Assembly: GCF_014841135.1 (NCBI RefSeq)
Contig: NZ_JACYTN010000007.1
Coordinates: 62,001-126,000, forward strand
DNA: 64,000 bases
Source: Paenibacillus arenosi
Lineage (GTDB): Bacteria; Bacillota; Bacilli; Paenibacillales; Paenibacillaceae
Direction: 5' to 3'
The notes under the pieces are model-generated. The model saw nothing but the letters and a program-made list of their open reading frames with translations, was not told the DNA's origin and made no database searches. The position numbers were made by a program, and so were the translations under genes. This document shows, piece after piece, positions 1-8,462 of the stretch (position 1 is its first letter; each line of letters begins with the position of its first letter).

Positions 1-82
1 ATGTGACATTTTGTCGCATTTTGTCCGCTGCATGTGAGCGGGGGTGAACTGTACCATTTTTAGCCGGATGAAGAGGGGAAGA

Positions 83-1858
83 ATGAACATGAGAAGTAGA
101 AGAAAAGGCAGTATTATGCTTAGGATGATTATCGTAGTAACTGTTACGATGATTGCGTTATGCTCTACCCTGATATTCAGGGAGCTAAATATTCAACGAA
201 GTATGTATGTCGGTTCACTTGAACATCGGTTAAAAGTAATGGTAGATCTTGAGCTACAGGAATTAAATTCCTCAATTAGACAAGCCTCTTATACATTGTC
301 AGATAGCAACGCTAATACTGACTTTAAAACAAATACGACATTTATTATGATCCGTGAAAAATTGAATTTTTTAACGAAAGATGATGTAGTTAGTACATAC
401 GTATTACTTCCCGATCCAGTAAAGACAGATAACGGAACCGGATTCAAAATTGTACAGGGCAGTAACTCATTTGAACAGCGAGGTCTTACCCCAGGGAAGA
501 CGTTCGAGGCTGATCCAGAAATCGTAGCTGTATTGGATAAGCTAAAGAAGAATGGAGTTGCAACATCCTCAGATCATGAAATTGGTGATAGTCATGTTAT
601 GACATCCCTTCATGTTATCAAAAATGAGCAAGGTCATACGATAGGGATTCTAGGCATGGAATTTAATTACGAAATTATTGAAGTGGAGCTTAATGCCATA
701 TTGCTAGAAACACTTGGTATAACAGCTGCTATAGGGATTGTAAGCTTACTTTTGCTAGCGAGTTATATTCGGGTAAGTCTCAAGCCGCTCCAGCATATGA
801 GCGAACTCGCTGAGAAGGCAGCAGAAGGAGATTTGACGGTTCGCTTGCAAGTTAAGAAATTAGACGAAGTCGGTCGAGTATCTGAATCCTTTAACCGAAT
901 GATTGAACGTCTAAGTTTGCTTATCCATGATGTTCGGCAGATGTCATCGGATGTAGCACTTGCTTCTACGAAGCTTGAGCTTGCAGCGGATGATACGTCG
1001 ATGTCCGCGGCAGAGGTTAATGCAGCTATGCAGCAGGTTGCTTCTGGGGTAGCTATGCAGCAAACTAGTGTATATGAAACCAAGCAAGCGATGACCGAAA
1101 TAGCAGCGGGCGTGACACAGATGGCAGAAACCTCTTCTACGGTTGCAGATCAGATGGATGCTTCTTCCCAGCAAACAAAAGAAGGTCGTCAAGTCATTAC
1201 GCGCACGGTTCAGCAGATGGAGCGAATTGGTGAAGCTTCACAGCAAACCTATAGTGCTTTAAGCGAGCTGACGGGGCATGTTACAGAGATAAGTGAAGCG
1301 ATTGCTTTTATACAGGGCATTGTGAAGCAAACAGAACTGCTTGCGTTAAATGCATCTATTGAAGCAGCGCGTGCTGGAGAGCACGGAAAAGGGTTCCAAG
1401 TCGTTGCCGTAGAAGTGCGTAAGCTTGCCGAGCACTCTAAAAATTCATTAGAGCATATTATGACGCTAATTAGCGGCATTCATGCACGCAATGTGCAAAC
1501 GACTACTGCCGCTGATCATCAACGTCGAGCGGTTACGGATGGACTTGCTGTCGTGAAAGTGGCGGATGAAGCCTTTGTACAAATTGCAGAGTCCATTCAA
1601 CAAATAACGAGCCTTGTTCAAGAAACAAGCCAAGTTTCTGCGGAGATGTCTGCTGCTTCGGAAGAAGTGATGGCTACTTTGGATCAATTGAACGATATTG
1701 CATTGCAAAGTACAGATTATTCCAATACGGTGGCTGCTTCAACGGAACAGCAAACAACGATGGTGGAGCAAATGAAGAGTGAAGTTGCTCGACTTCATAC
1801 CATTAGTAAGGATCTTGAGCATCAGTTATCACAATTCCGACTGTCTGAAGAACGGTAA
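83..1858 (+). CDS. methyl-accepting chemotaxis protein
   Basis: Membrane chemoreceptor that relays ligand binding to CheA/CheW. Seen: a basic N-terminus then a first membrane segment (about residues 12-32), an external sensor domain of roughly 180 residues, a second membrane segment (about 215-237), a HAMP linker, and a cytoplasmic methyl-accepting coiled coil. The conserved hairpin tip reads [18 protein letters not shown] near residue 420. The ATG at 83 was chosen because it follows GAGGGGA; an in-frame GTG at 44 and ATGs at 68 and 89 are alternatives. About 591 residues, a normal length. The sensor domain looks Cache-like but is too divergent to assign a ligand. It stands alone, with a terminator directly downstream and no che genes nearby, so it is probably an orphan receptor. 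Confidence 0.93.
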   Translation: MNMRSRRKGSIMLRMIIVVTVTMIALCSTLIFRELNIQRSMYVGSLEHRLKVMVDLELQELNSSIRQASYTLSDSNANTDFKTNTTFIMIREKLNFLTKDDVVSTYVLLPDPVKTDNGTGFKIVQGSNSFEQRGLTPGKTFEADPEIVAVLDKLKKNGVATSSDHEIGDSHVMTSLHVIKNEQGHTIGILGMEFNYEIIEVELNAILLETLGITAAIGIVSLLLLASYIRVSLKPLQHMSELAEKAAEGDLTVRLQVKKLDEVGRVSESFNRMIERLSLLIHDVRQMSSDVALASTKLELAADDTSMSAAEVNAAMQQVASGVAMQQTSVYETKQAMTEIAAGVTQMAETSSTVADQMDASSQQTKEGRQVITRTVQQMERIGEASQQTYSALSELTGHVTEISEAIAFIQGIVKQTELLALNASIEAARAGEHGKGFQVVAVEVRKLAEHSKNSLEHIMTLISGIHARNVQTTTAADHQRRAVTDGLAVVKVADEAFVQIAESIQQITSLVQETSQVSAEMSAASEEVMATLDQLNDIALQSTDYSNTVAASTEQQTTMVEQMKSEVARLHTISKDLEHQLSQFRLSEER

Positions 1859-1871
1859 TAGAAATGAAAGG

Positions 1872-1910
1872 ATGCCTGAGGCTTGTACACGCAGCTTCAG
1901 GCATTTTTTT
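1872..1910 (+). terminator. intrinsic terminator after chemoreceptor
   Basis: A 12-bp stem (ATGCCTGAGGCT paired with AGCTTCAGGCAT, one G-U pair) is followed by seven T residues. It ends the chemoreceptor transcript. Confidence 0.9.
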
Positions 1911-2068
1911 GTGTTCGTAGTGTGGATATAACACACATATACAGTAAAGTGAAATCGCTAACAAGGTATTTGAAAGGTAATTGCTTAGTAATTGTCGGCA
2001 GTAGCCACAGCTTCCTCCACTGATATTCATAATGGTTCTGGACAGTCTATGAGATGGGGGTGAAGCTA

Positions 2069-2206
2069 ATGCCGTATAATCGAGCAGAGCGAATTCATCA
2101 GTTGCAGAACAAATCTAGATTCACAGAGAAAAGTATTACGCTCAAGTCTAACAAGGCGGCCCGTCGAGCTCCAAGTCTAAACAACATTCCAAAGCAGGAA
2201 GTGTAG
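2069..2206 (+). CDS. small basic protein, 45 aa, unrecognised
   Basis: Starts at ATG 2069 after a GGGGGTGAAG ribosome binding site and encodes 45 residues rich in Lys, Arg, Asn and Gln, with no membrane segment or cysteine. It heads three short same-strand ORFs (2069, 2239, 2331), each with its own ribosome binding site and closely spaced, so they are probably co-transcribed. Small basic proteins of this composition are frequent among minor spore proteins of Bacillales, but I see no diagnostic motif and do not assign a function. Confidence 0.55.
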   Translation: MPYNRAERIHQLQNKSRFTEKSITLKSNKAARRAPSLNNIPKQEV

Positions 2207-2238
2207 GAACTTTCCAGCTATAAGGAGGATGATGCGTC

Positions 2239-2322
2239 ATGGCGAACAAACAACAAGGTCACGCAAACCAAACGAAAACGACCCGTACGTCAGACAGTAA
2301 TAATGCCAAGGGCAAAAAATAG
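2239..2322 (+). CDS. very small hydrophilic protein, 27 aa
   Basis: A strong TAAGGAGGATG ribosome binding site precedes ATG 2239. The 27-residue product begins MANKQQGHANQTKTT and ends in Lys-Gly-Lys-Lys; it is almost entirely polar, with no aromatic residue. The next ORF begins 8 bases after its stop. The good ribosome binding site and operon-like packing argue that it is translated. Function unknown; a minor spore component is one possibility by composition only. Confidence 0.5.
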   Translation: MANKQQGHANQTKTTRTSDSNNAKGKK

Positions 2323-2330
2323 GAGCTGCG

Positions 2331-2540
2331 ATGACAGAACATTTCTCATCTCAATTAGACCTAAACAGTGATTATGACTGTTCACAGGCGAATCATGATG
2401 TGTCGCGATTAAAGGAGCAGTTGGCTTCCTTGAAGTCACAATATTCCGATCCAGCCGCAGCTTCGCAACCTGTACAAGAACAGCTCAATCATGTAGAGAA
2501 TCAATTGCATTTTATAAAAAATAAATGCAGATTGAACTAA
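2331..2540 (+). CDS. hypothetical 69-aa coiled-coil protein
   Basis: Third ORF of the small cluster, with AGGAG seven bases before the ATG. Residues about 20-65 carry heptad-spaced Leu and Val (RLKEQLASLKSQ ... VQEQLNHVENQLHFIKNK), predicting a short alpha-helical hairpin or coiled coil. It contains two Cys and no membrane segment. No family recognised. A terminator shared with the convergent exporter operon follows. Confidence 0.6.
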   Translation: MTEHFSSQLDLNSDYDCSQANHDVSRLKEQLASLKSQYSDPAAASQPVQEQLNHVENQLHFIKNKCRLN

Positions 2541-2588
2541 TTCTCGTTAATTGGTAATTATTTGACTTATAGTTTGTGTAGGAATGCA

Positions 2589-2630
2589 AAAGCAGCAGGC
2601 AGCCATAAAGGCCAACCTGCTGCTTTGTTT
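2589..2630. terminator. bidirectional terminator between convergent genes
   Basis: AAAGCAGCAGG pairs perfectly with CCTGCTGCTTT (11 bp), flanked by A-rich and T-rich tracts. It can serve the + strand small-gene cluster and the - strand exporter operon. Confidence 0.8.
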
Positions 2631-2679
2631 CATTTTGGTTTTATACCTTGTAACTTCCTAACCAATAAATAGTTTGTTA

Positions 2680-4797
2680 TTACGCTGGTGATACCGGCGT
2701 AGTAATGACTTCCACAATTGGATTGCTTCCCTGTTCTGCGGATGCGTCGGCTGTTACGCTGCCTCCTTGCTGGAGCTGATACATACGGAAATAACGTCCG
2801 CCAAGTGCGATAAGCTCATCATGGGTACCTTGCTCAACGATTTCTCCACGGTTCAAGACGAGAATGAGATCAGCACTGCGAATAGTAGATAGGCGATGTG
2901 CAATGATAAATGTTGTTCTTCCTCGCTTCAACACTTCAAGTGCATCTTGGATAATAGCCTCAGTCTCCGTATCGATATTGGCGGTAGCTTCGTCGAGAAT
3001 AAGAATGGCCGGCTCATAGGCAAGGGCGCGAGCAAATGAGATAAGCTGACGTTGCCCAGCAGACAGCGTGCTTCCTTTCTCAATAACAGGCTCATCAATG
3101 CCTTTTGGAAGCTGCTTCAACACTCGATCTGCACCTACCGCTTGCAAACAAGCTTCCACCTTTTCACGAGAAATGGATGGGTCGTTCAAGCTGACATTGG
3201 ATGCAATGGTTCCTGTGAACAAATAAGGATCTTGTAGCACGATACCCATATGCTGCCGCAGCCACTGTTTGGGGACATCGGTAATAAGTTGATCGTCAAT
3301 CCGGATTTGTCCTTTTTGCGGATCATAGAAGCGGAACAGCAAGTTCATAATCGAACTTTTGCCTGAACCTGTATGGCCAACTAGTGCAACCGTTTGGCCG
3401 GGCTTCGCCTCAAAGTTCAAATTTTTCAATACATATTCATCGTTTTTATAGGCAAATGATACTTGATCAAACACGACATGACCTTTGTAGCGAGGCATAG
3501 AGCCATCGCTATGCGGTTCAATTGGCTCATCCATAAGCTCAAATACACGTCCTGCCGATACAATGGATTGATCAAGGTTTGCCAGCTGATTCACCATACC
3601 GGTAAGCGGATGGAACATACGACCGAGCAAATCGGTAAACGCATAGAGCACACCAAGTGTAATTACGCCACTTTCATTAAGCGCTGCTCCACCGAAAAAC
3701 CATAGTACCGCAATAAATGCGATGTTCCGCAGCACGTTAACTAGGTTATGTGACGTTAGGGCATTCAGATTGAGCATCTTGTTCTGATGCTTCATATAGT
3801 CGCTGTTCAAATTTTCGAATTCGTCCATTGTATGTTTCTCACGACGAAAAGCACGGATAACAGGCATCCCTTGAATCGATTCGTTAATAATTGCGTTAAT
3901 TTCACTAAGGCGTGAACGGATAATGGTGTTGTAGCCTGTTGCGAACTTGCGATAGAGTACGATCCACAAAATAATCATCGGTACCAACAATAAGCTGATT
4001 AGCGCCAATTTTGCATCCAAGATGAACAAGGCAACATAAATACCTGTAATCATAATAATACCGGATGTGAAGTTCGACAGCACGGCAACGAAAAGGTCTT
4101 TGACTGCTTCTGTATCATTCGTAATGCGGGATACAACTTTCCCTGCTGGTAGGTTATCAAAGTAAGGGATCGGCAGCCGCTGTACGTGTACGTATACATC
4201 GCCGCGCAGTTTGCGAATGACTTTGTTAGCTGCTGTTTGAAGCCCGAGTATTTTACCGAAGCTCATAAAGATACTTAAAAATAGCAGCAAGCCGTAAATC
4301 GCCATCCAGTATAAAATACCGCGAATTTCGGGCTCGTAAAAGACGAGCATTTGCTGTAAAGATAGTGAGGAGGCAGCACCTTCCCACACACCATTTTTCG
4401 TCGTAATTTTCAACACGCCTTCGTTGAAGTTACGCTCTCCTTTTGGATTCGGTACTTCTTCATTTACGAGTACGAAGCTGTAGCCGACTTGTAAAATATG
4501 AAGAGCTTCTCCCTTTACTTCACCTGGCTCAAAGCGATCCGATCGTTTATACGTGCTGCCATTATAGGTGACGTTGTCGTTAGATACAGTTGTTGTCTTA
4601 TAGTAAGGATGCTCAATACCAAGAATGTGACGATCGATAATCGTCTTGGCAATGAACGGTCCGCTTAATTCTGCAGCAACCGCAAGGGTGAGCATGATGA
4701 GAGACAATATAAATGTCCCTTTGTAGTGTAGCGCATATTGCCACAATCGTTTGCCAACTTGCTTCGGCTTAGCGGATTGTTCCGTATCGAGTTGCAT
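2680..4797 (-). CDS. bmrD: heterodimeric multidrug ABC exporter subunit, BmrD-like
   Basis: Half-transporter of 705 residues with six membrane helices and a C-terminal ATPase domain. A hydrophilic insert of about 80 residues lies between TM1 and TM2 (about residues 60-140), a feature of B. subtilis BmrD (YheH), where it forms an extracellular domain. The Walker A is VGHTGSGKSS and the Walker B ILILDEATA keeps the catalytic Glu, but the signature is LSAGQ rather than LSGGQ. The partner at 4865-6616 has the complementary pattern, as expected of an exporter with one degenerate and one consensus ATP site. It lies 67 bp downstream of that partner. Likely role: efflux of antibiotics and other hydrophobic drugs. 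The symbol rests on architecture, not on a database match. Confidence 0.88.
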   Translation of the reverse strand: MQLDTEQSAKPKQVGKRLWQYALHYKGTFILSLIMLTLAVAAELSGPFIAKTIIDRHILGIEHPYYKTTTVSNDNVTYNGSTYKRSDRFEPGEVKGEALHILQVGYSFVLVNEEVPNPKGERNFNEGVLKITTKNGVWEGAASSLSLQQMLVFYEPEIRGILYWMAIYGLLLFLSIFMSFGKILGLQTAANKVIRKLRGDVYVHVQRLPIPYFDNLPAGKVVSRITNDTEAVKDLFVAVLSNFTSGIIMITGIYVALFILDAKLALISLLLVPMIILWIVLYRKFATGYNTIIRSRLSEINAIINESIQGMPVIRAFRREKHTMDEFENLNSDYMKHQNKMLNLNALTSHNLVNVLRNIAFIAVLWFFGGAALNESGVITLGVLYAFTDLLGRMFHPLTGMVNQLANLDQSIVSAGRVFELMDEPIEPHSDGSMPRYKGHVVFDQVSFAYKNDEYVLKNLNFEAKPGQTVALVGHTGSGKSSIMNLLFRFYDPQKGQIRIDDQLITDVPKQWLRQHMGIVLQDPYLFTGTIASNVSLNDPSISREKVEACLQAVGADRVLKQLPKGIDEPVIEKGSTLSAGQRQLISFARALAYEPAILILDEATANIDTETEAIIQDALEVLKRGRTTFIIAHRLSTIRSADLILVLNRGEIVEQGTHDELIALGGRYFRMYQLQQGGSVTADASAEQGSNPIVEVITTPVSPA

Positions 4798-4864
4798 AAA
4801 AGGTAGTACCTCCTGTCGCTTGCAAATTAGAAAGATTGCCTATCAATATCTACTATCACGTGTT

Positions 4865-6616
4865 TTATAAGGAAGACTCGATTTGCTGACGCTCAAATTG
4901 TTCTTTATACCAGCCATTTTGTTGAATCAACTCTTCGTGTGTTCCTTGTTCAACGATGCGGCCATCATCAAGCACAATGATTTGATCAGCGTGTTCCACT
5001 GCAGAAAGACGATGCGTCGTAATTAACGTTGTTTTACCCGCACGCAAGTTCCGGAGATTCGTAATAATATTTGCTTCTGTACGAGCATCAACAGCGGACA
5101 AAGCATCATCCAAAATGAGCACTTCAGCATCAGAGATAAAGGAGCGGGCAAGAGAAACGCGCTGCTTCTGGCCGCCTGATAAGGCGACGCCTTTTTCTCC
5201 AACAACTGTCTGTGTACCTTGAGATAAGGTAGGAAGATCATGTGTGAATGAAGCCATATCAATGCTTTGCATCACATCTTGCTCGGTAGCGTCTTGATGG
5301 CCGTAACGAATATTTTGTTCCACGGTTTTGGAAAATAAAATTTGTTCCTGCGGCACATAACCGATCCAGCTGCGAATCTGATCGAGCGGAATTTGATCCA
5401 ATGGCACGCCGTTGACTAGCATATTTCCATTTCCGAGTGGATATTCACGCAACAGCTGTTTAACAAAGGTAGATTTACCGCTTCCTGTCCGGCCAACAAT
5501 GCCTAGCGTCTGTCCTTTTAATAAGGTCAATGTGACTTCTTCCAGGTTGTTCACGGTTGAAGATGGATAGCGGAATTGATACTGCTTCCATTCAAACTTC
5601 TCAGGGACAGATACTTCCTGCGTAGAAGCTGCATCTGCAACATCTGGCTTGTAATACAACGTTTCATTAATTCGGTCAAGGGAAGCGTTACCGCGCTGCA
5701 TAACATTGATTAAGTCGCCGATTGCGAACATCGGCCAGATGAGCATCCCTAGGTACATATTGAACACGAGCAGTTCGCCGATCGTTAGTTCGTTATGAAT
5801 GATTAAATAAGCACCGTAGCCTAAGCCGATCATATAGCTCAGACCTATCGCAAATCGAATGGTCGGATCGAACAAAGCATCCACTTTGGCAACCGCGACA
5901 TTTTTCTTATACACGTCTTGTGTAATATCACCAAAACGTGTCTCATCATTGCGTTCCTGTACATAAGCACGCAGTACACGAACGCCCCCAACCGACTCAA
6001 GCACTTGGTCATTCATAACACCGAATGCATCTTGTGCTGTCGTATAGCGCTCATGGATCATCTTTCCGAACACTTTCATCGCCACTGCGATAATCGGAAG
6101 AGGGAGCAAAGCTGCTAACGTAAGCTTCCAATGGATGAGCACACTCATGGCTACAAGTACCGTTAATAGAAACACGGTTGAATCGGTAATAAGAAGCATT
6201 CCGTAGCCCGTCGTTTGAGATACGGAGCGCATGTCATTGGTGGCTTTAGCCATCAAGTCTCCTGTACGGTTCTTCTCAAAGAAGGTAGGTGTCATTTTAA
6301 GTAGGTGACGCATAAAGCGACTGCGCAGTTTCCGTTCCACGATGAAGGAAGCACCAAATAATGAGTACATCCATCCGTAGGTTATAATATAAATAATGAC
6401 CATCCATACCACATTAATTAAAATGTAGCCAGTGAGTGATTCCCATGTAATGGTACCGTATACAATCTCGTCAATCGCTTGCCCGAGCAGTCGAGGAGGA
6501 ATCAGTTCAATGATGCCGACGACGACTAGTAGGGTAACGCCAAATATGTAGCGCCACTTATGTTCTTTGAAAAACCAGCTGAGCTTGGATAGTACCGAAA
6601 GCATAGATTCCCACAT
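4865..6616 (-). CDS. bmrC: heterodimeric multidrug ABC exporter subunit, BmrC-like
   Basis: 583-residue half-transporter, close in length to B. subtilis BmrC (YheI). Six membrane helices (about residues 1-310) precede the ATPase domain. Walker A is VGRTGSGKST and the signature LSGGQ is consensus, but the Walker B reads LILDDALSAVD, so the catalytic Glu is replaced by Asp. That is the hallmark of the degenerate site in heterodimeric exporters, and it pairs with the BmrD-like subunit downstream. The long leader region upstream, with a promoter, a short ORF and two hairpins, points to attenuation control like that of B. subtilis bmrBCD. Confidence 0.88.
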   Translation of the reverse strand: MWESMLSVLSKLSWFFKEHKWRYIFGVTLLVVVGIIELIPPRLLGQAIDEIVYGTITWESLTGYILINVVWMVIIYIITYGWMYSLFGASFIVERKLRSRFMRHLLKMTPTFFEKNRTGDLMAKATNDMRSVSQTTGYGMLLITDSTVFLLTVLVAMSVLIHWKLTLAALLPLPIIAVAMKVFGKMIHERYTTAQDAFGVMNDQVLESVGGVRVLRAYVQERNDETRFGDITQDVYKKNVAVAKVDALFDPTIRFAIGLSYMIGLGYGAYLIIHNELTIGELLVFNMYLGMLIWPMFAIGDLINVMQRGNASLDRINETLYYKPDVADAASTQEVSVPEKFEWKQYQFRYPSSTVNNLEEVTLTLLKGQTLGIVGRTGSGKSTFVKQLLREYPLGNGNMLVNGVPLDQIPLDQIRSWIGYVPQEQILFSKTVEQNIRYGHQDATEQDVMQSIDMASFTHDLPTLSQGTQTVVGEKGVALSGGQKQRVSLARSFISDAEVLILDDALSAVDARTEANIITNLRNLRAGKTTLITTHRLSAVEHADQIIVLDDGRIVEQGTHEELIQQNGWYKEQFERQQIESSL

Positions 6617-6684
6617 CCTTTTTTGTTAGAGGATTGAAGTAAAGTCCTCATTTGTTAAGGTTAAGCGCACATGTACAGAAATAT

Positions 6685-6716
6685 AAAAAAGGTATACCGT
6701 CGCAGACGATATACCT
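6685..6716 (-). terminator. leader terminator hairpin upstream of bmrC-like gene
   Basis: On the - strand AGGTATATCGTC pairs with GACGGTATACCT (12 bp, one G-U) around a TGC loop, followed by six T residues. It lies about 70 bp before the bmrC-like start, inside the presumed transcript, so it would stop transcription before the exporter genes unless bypassed. Confidence 0.75.
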
Positions 6717-6787
6717 AGTGCGTATTAGATATAGACGTACGGGTCTGTTAAGCCCCGGACCGATAAATGACTTGACACAACTGGATT

Positions 6788-6852
6788 AAAAAGGTAATGT
6801 CAAGGTTCAATCGTTCTTGTTTAACAACAAAGCGATTGAAAGATGATTACCT
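6788..6852 (-). promoter_or_regulatory. large leader hairpin with T tract, attenuator candidate
   Basis: On the - strand three nested perfect arms occur in order: AGGTAAT/ATTACCT (7 bp), TTCAATCG/CGATTGAA (8 bp) and TTGTT/AACAA (5 bp) around a four-base loop. Five T residues follow the outer arm, so it resembles a terminator. Its 5' arm overlaps the stop codon of the short leader ORF at 6851-6946, so a ribosome held near that stop would block formation of the outer stem. Confidence 0.7.
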
Positions 6853-6946
6853 AATTAAATAGTAATGTATCATTTATATGCAGGGCTTCCTGTATGCAGT
6901 TAGTGTTATAGTTGGCGTCCAACGCCAGATGATTCAGTAACAACAT
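6851..6946 (-). CDS. putative leader peptide of the exporter operon, 31 aa
   Basis: A 31-codon - strand ORF begins at ATG 6946, about 70 nt downstream of a consensus promoter, with an AGGTG element 6 nt before the ATG. The product starts MLLLNHLALDANYNT and its stop codon lies inside the 5' arm of the attenuator hairpin. In B. subtilis the bmrCD exporter is preceded by the leader gene bmrB and controlled by ribosome-mediated attenuation; the arrangement here matches that layout. I did not recognise sequence similarity to BmrB, so the role is inferred from position. The ribosome binding site is only moderate. Confidence 0.5.
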   Translation of the reverse strand: MLLLNHLALDANYNTNCIQEALHINDTLLFN

Positions 6947-7019
6947 GGATAGCACCTGCCTTTCGTTATGTAGTAGTCAGTCTCGAAATGAAATAAAGTT
7001 TGCTTTAGCTGACTCGTTG

Positions 7020-7048
7020 ATTCTAGCACCACATGTAAACATTGTCAA
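7020..7048 (-). promoter_or_regulatory. sigma-A promoter for the exporter operon
   Basis: On the - strand a perfect TTGACA is separated by exactly 17 bp from TAGAAT (one mismatch to TATAAT). Predicted transcription start near 7013 gives a leader of about 400 nt before the bmrC-like start codon. Confidence 0.8.
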
Positions 7049-7117
7049 TCCGTTTTTCGGAACATTTTTCCATGAATGGGTTTGGGAAGTCTTATCCAGC
7101 ATTGTTATCAGCCTTTT

Positions 7118-7570
7118 CTATCCTTTACTAATAAATAAGGATAGAATGCCAGCGGCAATAAGCGGACCGACTGGTACACCGCGAAATAGGGCGACTCCTA
7201 TAATGGTACCAACGAGTAGGCCTGTAACAATGGTAGGTGATGTGGACATGAGTCCGACGCCTCTACCACCAAGGTAGCTGACGAAGATGCCGACCGCGAT
7301 GGCAAGCAGAGACTTCCAGTTCATGAAGGACGCTGTTAGTGTCGCTAGATCGTATTTGCCACTTGCAATCGGAGCCATTACACCGATCGTCAAGATGATG
7401 ATTCCTATCGTAAGCCCATACTTTTCAATCCATGGAAATAGGGTGTGCGCCTGTGTAACTCGCAATAGCAGCAGGATAACCATCGCAATGGTAACGGTGG
7501 AATTGCCGCTTAGCAGGCCTAGCCCAGCTAGGATGAGCAGGATAAGCGCGGGTGTATCGATTTGTGTCAT
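7118..7570 (-). CDS. DUF441 (UPF0756) family membrane protein
   Basis: About 150 residues with four or five hydrophobic segments and the glycine-rich features of the DUF441 family, including [20 protein letters not shown] near the N-terminus and [12 protein letters not shown] near the C-terminus. The family is widespread in Bacillales as integral membrane proteins of unknown function. The ATG at 7570 was preferred; an in-frame GTG at 7603 lies upstream of an AAGGAG motif that itself sits 15 nt from the ATG, so the start is uncertain. The gene ends 70 bp before the - strand exporter promoter and is monocistronic as far as can be seen. Confidence 0.85.
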   Translation of the reverse strand: MTQIDTPALILLILAGLGLLSGNSTVTIAMVILLLLRVTQAHTLFPWIEKYGLTIGIIILTIGVMAPIASGKYDLATLTASFMNWKSLLAIAVGIFVSYLGGRGVGLMSTSPTIVTGLLVGTIIGVALFRGVPVGPLIAAGILSLFISKG

Positions 7571-7727
7571 GTTGTTGTCGTACAACTCCTTTCTAGCTAG
7601 CACTTACGATAGCACAATCGATCTTGATTGCAAAATGGTTGCTTGCGAAATATCACTGTGAGATGATCAAGGTTATAGTATGTCTAATCATATATAACTA
7701 ATGGAATTACATTGGGGAGGGCTACGG

Positions 7728-8387
7728 ATGAAAAAGCTGCTAATTACCGGATTTGATCCATTCAATGGGGAAGAGATTAATCCTTCATGGGAAGCTGTGC
7801 GTACACTGGACGGTCATCAGATTGGAGCCTATCAAGTTAAGGTGCTGCTGCTCCCAACGACATTCCAACGCTCTGGGGAATTGTTGAAAGAAGTCGCATT
7901 GAACGGAACACCTGACGTTATTTGGTCTGTCGGTCAAGCAGGCGGACGTCCAGACATTACACTAGAGCGTGTTGCTATTAACGGAATGGATGCCGTAATT
8001 CCTGATAATGATGGGGCACAGCCAGTGGATGAGCAAGTAGTCGTCAATGGTCCGGCAGCATACTGGACGACACTGCCGCTCAAGGTAATGAAAGAAGCGA
8101 TTCAGAAGGCGGGCGTTCCGTGTTCTGTTTCTTATACAGCTGGGACGTATGTGTGTAACTCTACATTTTATAAGATTATGCACATGATCCAAACGGAGCC
8201 GTTATTGCATGGCTGCCGCGGTGGATTTGTACATATTCCATTTATACCAGAGCAAGCGGTACGTCATCCAGGCAAGCCTAGCATGTCGCTCGAATATATA
8301 CGCCGCGCGTTGATAGCGGGCATAGAGGCTATAGATGAACAAGAGTTGAATACAGTTAGTGCAGGTATTTTACATGGTGAATCATAA
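7728..8387 (+). CDS. pcp: pyrrolidone-carboxylate peptidase (pyroglutamyl peptidase I)
   Basis: Cysteine peptidase (family C15) that removes N-terminal pyroglutamate from peptides in the cytoplasm. The 219-residue product begins KLLITGFDPFNGEEINPSWE, typical of the family, and keeps the catalytic triad: Glu in TLERVAING (about 78), Cys in AGTYVCNSTFY (about 142) and His in GFVHIPFIP (about 167). ATG 7728 follows GGGGAGG; an in-frame ATG at 7701 lacks a ribosome binding site. It precedes the helicase gene by about 75 bp. Confidence 0.96.
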   Translation: MKKLLITGFDPFNGEEINPSWEAVRTLDGHQIGAYQVKVLLLPTTFQRSGELLKEVALNGTPDVIWSVGQAGGRPDITLERVAINGMDAVIPDNDGAQPVDEQVVVNGPAAYWTTLPLKVMKEAIQKAGVPCSVSYTAGTYVCNSTFYKIMHMIQTEPLLHGCRGGFVHIPFIPEQAVRHPGKPSMSLEYIRRALIAGIEAIDEQELNTVSAGILHGES

Positions 8388-8462
8388 GCATTTTCGCATT
8401 ATTCAATGGTTGTATTAGGTCAGGTAAATATAGAAAGACAGGCAAGAGGAAGGGGCTGCAGT

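Noticed and set aside
7118-7661. Plus-strand frames opposite the DUF441 gene (for example 6945-7277 and 7287-7661)
   Set aside because: The - strand frame has clear membrane-protein composition and family motifs; the + strand frames have neither motifs nor ribosome binding sites.
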